Assembly: GCA_947304695.1 (NCBI GenBank)
Contig: CAMZBS010000074.1
Coordinates: forward strand, 1-9,303
Direction of reading: 5' to 3'
Length of the DNA: 9,303 nucleotides
Source of the DNA: an uncultured Prevotella sp.
Lineage (GTDB): Bacteria; Bacteroidota; Bacteroidia; Bacteroidales; Bacteroidaceae
The notes under the pieces were generated by a model. That model did no database searches and had not been told where the DNA came from. It saw only the letters and a program-made list of their open reading frames with translations. This document shows, in pieces, positions 5,814 to 9,303 of the stretch. How positions within the stretch are numbered: position 1 is the stretch's first letter; each line of letters opens with the position of its first letter. Made by a program: the position numbers and the translations under genes.

Positions 5814-5852
5814 AAAAAAATCCCGCTTCAGTCTCTCGACTTAGACGGGATT
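5814..5852 (-). terminator. Intrinsic terminator of the tRNA-Phe transcript
   Basis: On the minus strand a stem AATCCCG/CGGGATT (5846-5852 with 5819-5825) encloses an inner AGTC-GAGA-GACT hairpin and runs into seven T (5814-5820). It lies 18 bp beyond the 3' end of the tRNA and separates it from the efflux operon on the same strand. Confidence 0.85.
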
Positions 5853-5869
5853 CATAATGAAAGGAGGAG

Positions 5870-5942
5870 TGGTACCTCCAGGAATCGAACCGGGGACACA
5901 CGGATTTTCAGTCCGATGCTCTACCAACTGAGCTAAGGCACC
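5870..5942 (-). tRNA. tRNA-Phe (anticodon GAA)
   Basis: The 73 nt fold as a cloverleaf. The acceptor is GGTGCCT/AGGTACC (one G-U) with discriminator A, the D arm is GCTC-AGTTGGTA-GAGC, and the anticodon loop CTGAAAA shows anticodon GAA, phenylalanine. The T arm carries GGTTCGATTCC. CCA is not encoded; the bases after the discriminator are CTC. Two non-Watson-Crick positions are visible, U27-U43 at the top of the anticodon stem and C51-U63 in the T stem. They do not look like decay, since promoter and terminator are intact. No integration signature such as a duplicated 3' end is seen downstream. Confidence 0.95.
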
Positions 5943-5974
5943 ATTTCGGTTTGCAATCCTTTCTTTTGCGGGTG

Positions 5975-6006
5975 CAAAGGTACAAAGAAAAATTCAATTG
6001 GCCAAA
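5975..6006 (-). promoter_or_regulatory. Bacteroidetes-type promoter of tRNA-Phe
   Basis: On the minus strand TTTG (6003-6006) and TACCTTTG (5975-5982) are 20 bp apart, an excellent match to the Bacteroidetes housekeeping consensus TTTG-N19-21-TAnnTTTG. Transcription would start about 25 bp before the tRNA. It is among the clearest lineage evidence in the window. Confidence 0.85.
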
Positions 6007-6035
6007 CTTTAGACCCATAAATTTTGTTTTAAATG

Positions 6036-6053
6036 AAAAAAGTATGCTTTTTT
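6036..6053. terminator. Weak A/T hairpin between thiL and tRNA-Phe, possible terminator
   Basis: AAAAAAG-TATG-CTTTTTT forms a 7-bp symmetrical hairpin 43 bp after the thiL stop. On the minus strand it ends in a T-run, so it could stop thiL transcription. The stem is nearly all A-T and therefore weak; read-through into the tRNA promoter region is possible. Confidence 0.3.
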
Positions 6054-6095
6054 ATGTACCATTTGCTATAAATCCTTGCCTTTTGTGCAGGCAAT

Positions 6096-7199
6096 TCACT
6101 TCTCCAGCGGATTCCACCCTTGTGCCTTGAGTTCAAATTCCTGGTTGTCGCGTGTGACAAGCACATGGCCGAATTTAGCGTCGGTAATGTGGCCGATGAG
6201 GTGTACGTCTTCCAGTTGTTCTATCTTCTCATGGTCGCCAATGGGCACGGTGAAGAGCAGCTCGTAGTCTTCACCGCCGTTCAGGGCGCAGGTGGTCACG
6301 TTCATGTTCAGTTCTTCGGCCATGATTGCCGTCTGGTAGTCAATGGGAATGTTCTTTTCAAAGATGCGGCAGCCCACACCGCTCTGCTTGCAGATGTACA
6401 TGAGTTCGGAGGAAAGGCCGTCGCTAATGTCCATCATGGCCGTAGGACGTATGCCGGCATCACGCAACTTCTGAATGATGTCGCCACGGGCTTCGGTCTG
6501 CAGCTGTCGTTGGAGCAGATATTCCTTGCCGCTGAAGTCGGGCATGGTGAGGGCCGACAGTTGGGCATTGAGCATGGAGAGCTTCTGGGTGTCGCCAGCT
6601 GCTTTCGCCTCTTTCATCTTTTTCTGAATCTCGTCTACCTGACTGTAGTAGATGCTCTTCTCGCGCTCCAAGAGCTGCAGGCCCATGTAGGCTGCACCCA
6701 GGTCGCCGCTGACGCAGATGAGGTCGGTGTCGTGGGCACCGTTGCGATAGACAATGTCCTCTTTGCGGGCCTCGCCGATGCAAGTAATTGAGATGGCCAG
6801 TCCGGTATAGCTGCTGGTGGTGTCGCCACCCACAATGTCGACGCCCCATTTCTCACAGGCCAGTCGCAGTCCTTCATAGAACAGCTCCATGTCTTCCACC
6901 GTGAAGCGCTTGCTCAGTGCCAGCGACACGGTCAGTTGGCGAGGCGTTCCGTTCATGGCAAAGATGTCGCTGATGTTGACCATGGCCGACTTGTAGCCTA
7001 AGTGCTTCAGGTCTATGTAGGTCAGGTCGAAGTGTACGCCCTCCATGAGCATGTCGGTGGTGACGAGCACTTCTGTCTGTGGGTATGAGAGTACGGCGCA
7101 GTCGTCGCCCACACCGTATTTTGTTGATTCGTTCTGCGGCTTGATCTCCTTTGTCAGATGGTCAATCAAGCCGAATTCTCCAAGTTTTGCTATTTCCAT
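6096..7199 (-). CDS. thiL: Thiamine-monophosphate kinase
   Basis: ThiL phosphorylates thiamine monophosphate to the cofactor thiamine diphosphate with ATP, the last step of the pathway, in the cytoplasm. The 367 residues carry the family's metal and nucleotide motifs: GDDCAVL (31-37), TTDMLMEGVHF (47-57), VNISDIFAMNG (74-84), GGDTTSS (124-130), VSGDLGAAYMGL (173-184), MMDISDGLSSEL (255-266) and NGGEDYELLF (317-326). Between about 190 and 240 there is an extra charged, helix-like stretch (QVDEIQKKMKEAKAAGDTQK and following) that makes the protein longer than many bacterial ThiL. It is followed by LLQRQLQTEARGDI in the place of the usual short RPxPR-type segment. I take this as a lineage-specific insertion. 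The start is the ATG 9 bp after lpxK, and MEIAKLGEFGLI is the usual N-terminus. Confidence 0.95.
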   Translation of the reverse strand: MEIAKLGEFGLIDHLTKEIKPQNESTKYGVGDDCAVLSYPQTEVLVTTDMLMEGVHFDLTYIDLKHLGYKSAMVNISDIFAMNGTPRQLTVSLALSKRFTVEDMELFYEGLRLACEKWGVDIVGGDTTSSYTGLAISITCIGEARKEDIVYRNGAHDTDLICVSGDLGAAYMGLQLLEREKSIYYSQVDEIQKKMKEAKAAGDTQKLSMLNAQLSALTMPDFSGKEYLLQRQLQTEARGDIIQKLRDAGIRPTAMMDISDGLSSELMYICKQSGVGCRIFEKNIPIDYQTAIMAEELNMNVTTCALNGGEDYELLFTVPIGDHEKIEQLEDVHLIGHITDAKFGHVLVTRDNQEFELKAQGWNPLEK

Positions 7200-7208
7200 T
7201 TATTATTG

Positions 7209-8387
7209 TTAGTTGTTTCGGAAACTGATGGTCCGTGGATTGCTTTCAGAAGGATGGCTGTCCCTTTTAGCTTTTTGGCCATCCTTCGCTTTGGTCAGAA
7301 TACTGTTTCTTGAATTTTTGCGTATGTAGCCAATGATGTTTTCGTTGAAACTGGCTTCCTGTTCCTGCATGAACTGCACTTCCACCGGGAGGGCGTAGAT
7401 GCTCTTGCGCACCTCTTCGCTCAGCCCATTGCCATTGGTCTTGAGGCGTGCCGCATCCTTTTCAGTGGTAATGATGCACTTGGGAGCAGGCATCTTCTCG
7501 AAGAGCTCGTTGAGCCTGCGGATGTCCTTCTTTCTGAAGTTGTGGTGGTCAGGGAAGGTGAGTGTGGTCAGCTGTGAAGCGTAGGGTGCCAGGTCTATCT
7601 GCAGTTGCTTGGGCGAGGCGATGCCCGTGAGCAGCAGCACATGTTCGTCGGCACCAATCTGCTCTACCGCGCGCATACCTTTATTATTATTATATAAGGG
7701 GTACATCTTGCCATAGTTCAGTGTGGTGAAGTAGAGGTGCTGGTAGGGGAAGAGATCCATGGCCTTTGTGATGACGCGGTAGTCCATGGGCTTCAAGTCC
7801 TTGGGGCATTTCGTCACAATAACGATGTCGGCACGGTTCTTTCCCGACAGCGGCTCACGCAGCCTTCCGGCTGGCAGGAGTTTGTCGTAGATGATGAGGC
7901 GGTGGTAGTCGACGAGCAGGATATTGATGCCGGGCTTCACATAGCGATGCTGGAAGGCATCGTCGAGCAGCACCACGTCGAGGCTTGTGTCCTGACTGGT
8001 AAGCTGCTCAATGCCATGAACCCGTTTCTTGTCGACGGCCACGGTCACGTTGCCGAACTTCTGTTTCATCTGATAGGGTTCGTCGCCTATCTGTGCCACG
8101 GTAGTACTGTCGTCGGCCAGCACAAAGCCTCTTGTCTTGCGTTTATAGCCACGGCTGAGGACAGCCACACGCAACTTCTTCTGCAACAGGCGTACCAGAT
8201 ATTCCACATGGGGCGTCTTTCCCGTACCACCCACAGTGATGTTGCCCACCGAGATGACGGGCACATCGAAGCTGCGGCTCTTCAGCACTCTCATGTCGAA
8301 GAGAAAATTGCGGAAGCCCACGCCCAGACCGTAGAGCCAGCTGAACGGCAACAGCAACTTGTTGATTTTGATGAAATCGCCTTCCAT
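7209..8387 (-). CDS. lpxK: Tetraacyldisaccharide 4'-kinase (lipid A biosynthesis)
   Basis: LpxK phosphorylates the 4' position of the lipid A disaccharide at the inner-membrane face. The 392 residues start with a short hydrophobic anchor (LLLPFSWLYGLGVGFRNFLF, 11-30) and then the P-loop VGNITVGGTGKTPH (47-60). Further family motifs are SRGYKRKTRGF (78-88), GDEPYQM (101-107, with the aspartate that corresponds to the catalytic base of the family), LLDDAFQHR (140-148), LLPAGRLREP (160-169), ADIVIVTKCP, the FPDHHNF histidine motif, and TTEKDAARL near the end. The last 35 or so residues are polar and basic and not part of the conserved core. The ATG gives MEGDFIKINK, a normal start for this lineage. 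It sits 21 bp after sppA and 9 bp before thiL, consistent with one transcript. Confidence 0.95.
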   Translation of the reverse strand: MEGDFIKINKLLLPFSWLYGLGVGFRNFLFDMRVLKSRSFDVPVISVGNITVGGTGKTPHVEYLVRLLQKKLRVAVLSRGYKRKTRGFVLADDSTTVAQIGDEPYQMKQKFGNVTVAVDKKRVHGIEQLTSQDTSLDVVLLDDAFQHRYVKPGINILLVDYHRLIIYDKLLPAGRLREPLSGKNRADIVIVTKCPKDLKPMDYRVITKAMDLFPYQHLYFTTLNYGKMYPLYNNNKGMRAVEQIGADEHVLLLTGIASPKQLQIDLAPYASQLTTLTFPDHHNFRKKDIRRLNELFEKMPAPKCIITTEKDAARLKTNGNGLSEEVRKSIYALPVEVQFMQEQEASFNENIIGYIRKNSRNSILTKAKDGQKAKRDSHPSESNPRTISFRNN

Positions 8388-8408
8388 GTGTAAAAGGGTG
8401 TCAGTAAG

Positions 8409-9302
8409 TTACTTCATCTCCGTGGTGAAAGGCAGGCGTGCCTGTAGTTTGTTGCGCTGCTGGTCAAGGCGCAGCTGCATGACAGGCTCGTAGAGGTCGC
8501 CCAGCAATGCGCGCAGTTCACCGTCGAGGTAGCTGCCTTTCTTCTCTGTGCTGAAGAGGTCGTCCTTCCAGTCTTTCTTTCCGGGATAGGTAGCCGTGTG
8601 GTATTCGTCGTCAATCTTGGCCAGTTCGGCAGCTTTCTTCACGGCATCGTCGAGCGAGCCAATCTTGTCGACAAGGTGAATGGGCAGTGCGTCAGTGGCC
8701 AGCCATACGCGTCCCTGTGCTATCGAGTCAACCTGGTCGCGCGTCATGTTGCGGCCTTTGCCCACAATGTCAAGGAAGGTCTCATAGCCACGGTCCACGT
8801 AGCTCTGTAAGTTGCGAATCTCCTCATCGTTGTCTTTCGACAGCACCAGGTTCTCTTCGTAGTCACCGAAGCGGTTGGTCTTCACTCCGTCGAAGGTCAC
8901 GCCGAGCTTGTCGGTCACCAGACCTGAGAAGTTAGGAATGAGGCCGAAGATGCCGATGGAGCCGGTAATGGTGGTAGGCTCGGCAAAGATGTAGTTGGCA
9001 CCAGCGCTGATCATGTAGCCGCCTGAGGCTGCCAGTCCGCCCATGGATACAACCACGGGCTTCTTCTCCTTGAGCAGTTCGATGGCATGCCAGATCTGTT
9101 CGGATGCAACAGCACTACCACCGGGCGAGTTCACGCGCAGCACCACGGCCTTCACGTCGTCGTCGGCAGCCAGCTTGTTGATGTCTTCCACGGTCTTGTT
9201 TCCCACAATATTGGCACTGGTCGAGAAACTGCTGGTTGTCTGATCGACGATTTCGCCGTAGGCGTAGTAGACGGCAATCTTGTCGCCCTTGTCCTTCTTC
9301 TT
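8409..9302 (-). CDS. sppA: Signal peptide peptidase SppA, C-terminal part (5' end outside window)
   Basis: SppA is a membrane-anchored serine protease that degrades released signal peptides. The frame is open from the right edge of the window: 297 residues beginning KKKDKGDKIAVYYAYGEIVD. A start at the GTG near 9206 would cut through the domain, so I reject it. The serine nucleophile is visible in GGLAASGGYMISAG (S93 of this fragment; codon 9024-9026), preceded by VLRVNSPGGSA and followed by NYIFAEPTTITGSIG, all typical of the catalytic repeat. The partner lysine of the bacterial two-repeat form lies in the N-terminal repeat, outside the window. The downstream DAVKKAAELAKIDDEYHTAT segment is also typical. 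It leads the visible sppA-lpxK-thiL row. Confidence 0.93.
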   Translation of the reverse strand, partial: KKKDKGDKIAVYYAYGEIVDQTTSSFSTSANIVGNKTVEDINKLAADDDVKAVVLRVNSPGGSAVASEQIWHAIELLKEKKPVVVSMGGLAASGGYMISAGANYIFAEPTTITGSIGIFGLIPNFSGLVTDKLGVTFDGVKTNRFGDYEENLVLSKDNDEEIRNLQSYVDRGYETFLDIVGKGRNMTRDQVDSIAQGRVWLATDALPIHLVDKIGSLDDAVKKAAELAKIDDEYHTATYPGKKDWKDDLFSTEKKGSYLDGELRALLGDLYEPVMQLRLDQQRNKLQARLPFTTEMK

Positions 9303-9303
9303 C

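Noticed and set aside
5870..5942. tRNA-Phe as an integration site for a mobile island
   Set aside because: No duplicated tRNA 3' end, integrase gene or att-like repeat is visible within the window on either side.
6120..6791. Forward-strand open frame of 223 codons opposite thiL
   Set aside because: Shadow of a well-supported gene in a GC-rich region, with no recognisable domain and no promoter or ribosome site.
7737..8393. Forward-strand open frame of 218 codons opposite lpxK
   Set aside because: Antisense to all the conserved LpxK motifs; no features of its own.

Overview
The window looks like a chromosomal segment of a Bacteroidales bacterium, most likely Prevotella-like. This rests on a canonical Bacteroidetes promoter (TTTG, 20 bp, TACCTTTG) in front of a tRNA-Phe gene, on Bacteroidetes-style LpxK and ThiL proteins, and on an ABC efflux system in which ATPase and permease are separate polypeptides. 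The species call is inference.

Layout. 3-164 (+): last 53 codons of an unrecognised gene, followed by a strong hairpin. 165-546: about 380 bp with no gene, holding short direct and inverted repeats. 547-5705 (-): a tripartite efflux operon in the order TolC-like outer-membrane channel, MacA-like adaptor, MacB-like ATPase, MacB/FtsX-type permease. A Bacteroidetes-type -7 box precedes the TolC-like gene. 5814-5852: terminator of the tRNA gene. 5870-5942 (-): tRNA-Phe(GAA). 6096-9302 (-): an sppA-lpxK-thiL gene row with short gaps (21 and 9 bp); sppA runs off the window. It encodes a membrane signal-peptide peptidase, the lipid A 4'-kinase and thiamine-monophosphate kinase.

The most notable part is inside the efflux operon. 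Two of its gene junctions are each filled by a pair of inverted, near-identical 35-38 bp sequences. The outer part of each arm is close to AGACCCACCCCC, and the inner part is an invariant 9-bp stem, CCCCTCCCT/AGGGAGGGG, around a 2-3 nt loop. The adaptor/ATPase junction (2648-3154, 507 bp) carries between its arms a DUF559-type endonuclease gene broken by two frameshifts. The ATPase/permease junction (1769-1894, 126 bp) has the same kind of arms but only about 54 bp of AT-rich filler, as a deleted, MITE-like derivative would. The elements touch the host genes closely. One arm encodes residues 14-26 of the ATPase, whose start codon overlaps the DUF559 stop (TAATG). Another arm forms the purine-rich stretch just before the permease start. 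I read this as a small DUF559-linked inverted-repeat element family that has colonised an operon; mobility is not proven by this sequence.

Together the efflux genes would form a cell-envelope-spanning export pump (inner-membrane ABC permease with ATPase, periplasmic adaptor, outer-membrane channel). The other row is housekeeping for the envelope and for thiamine.
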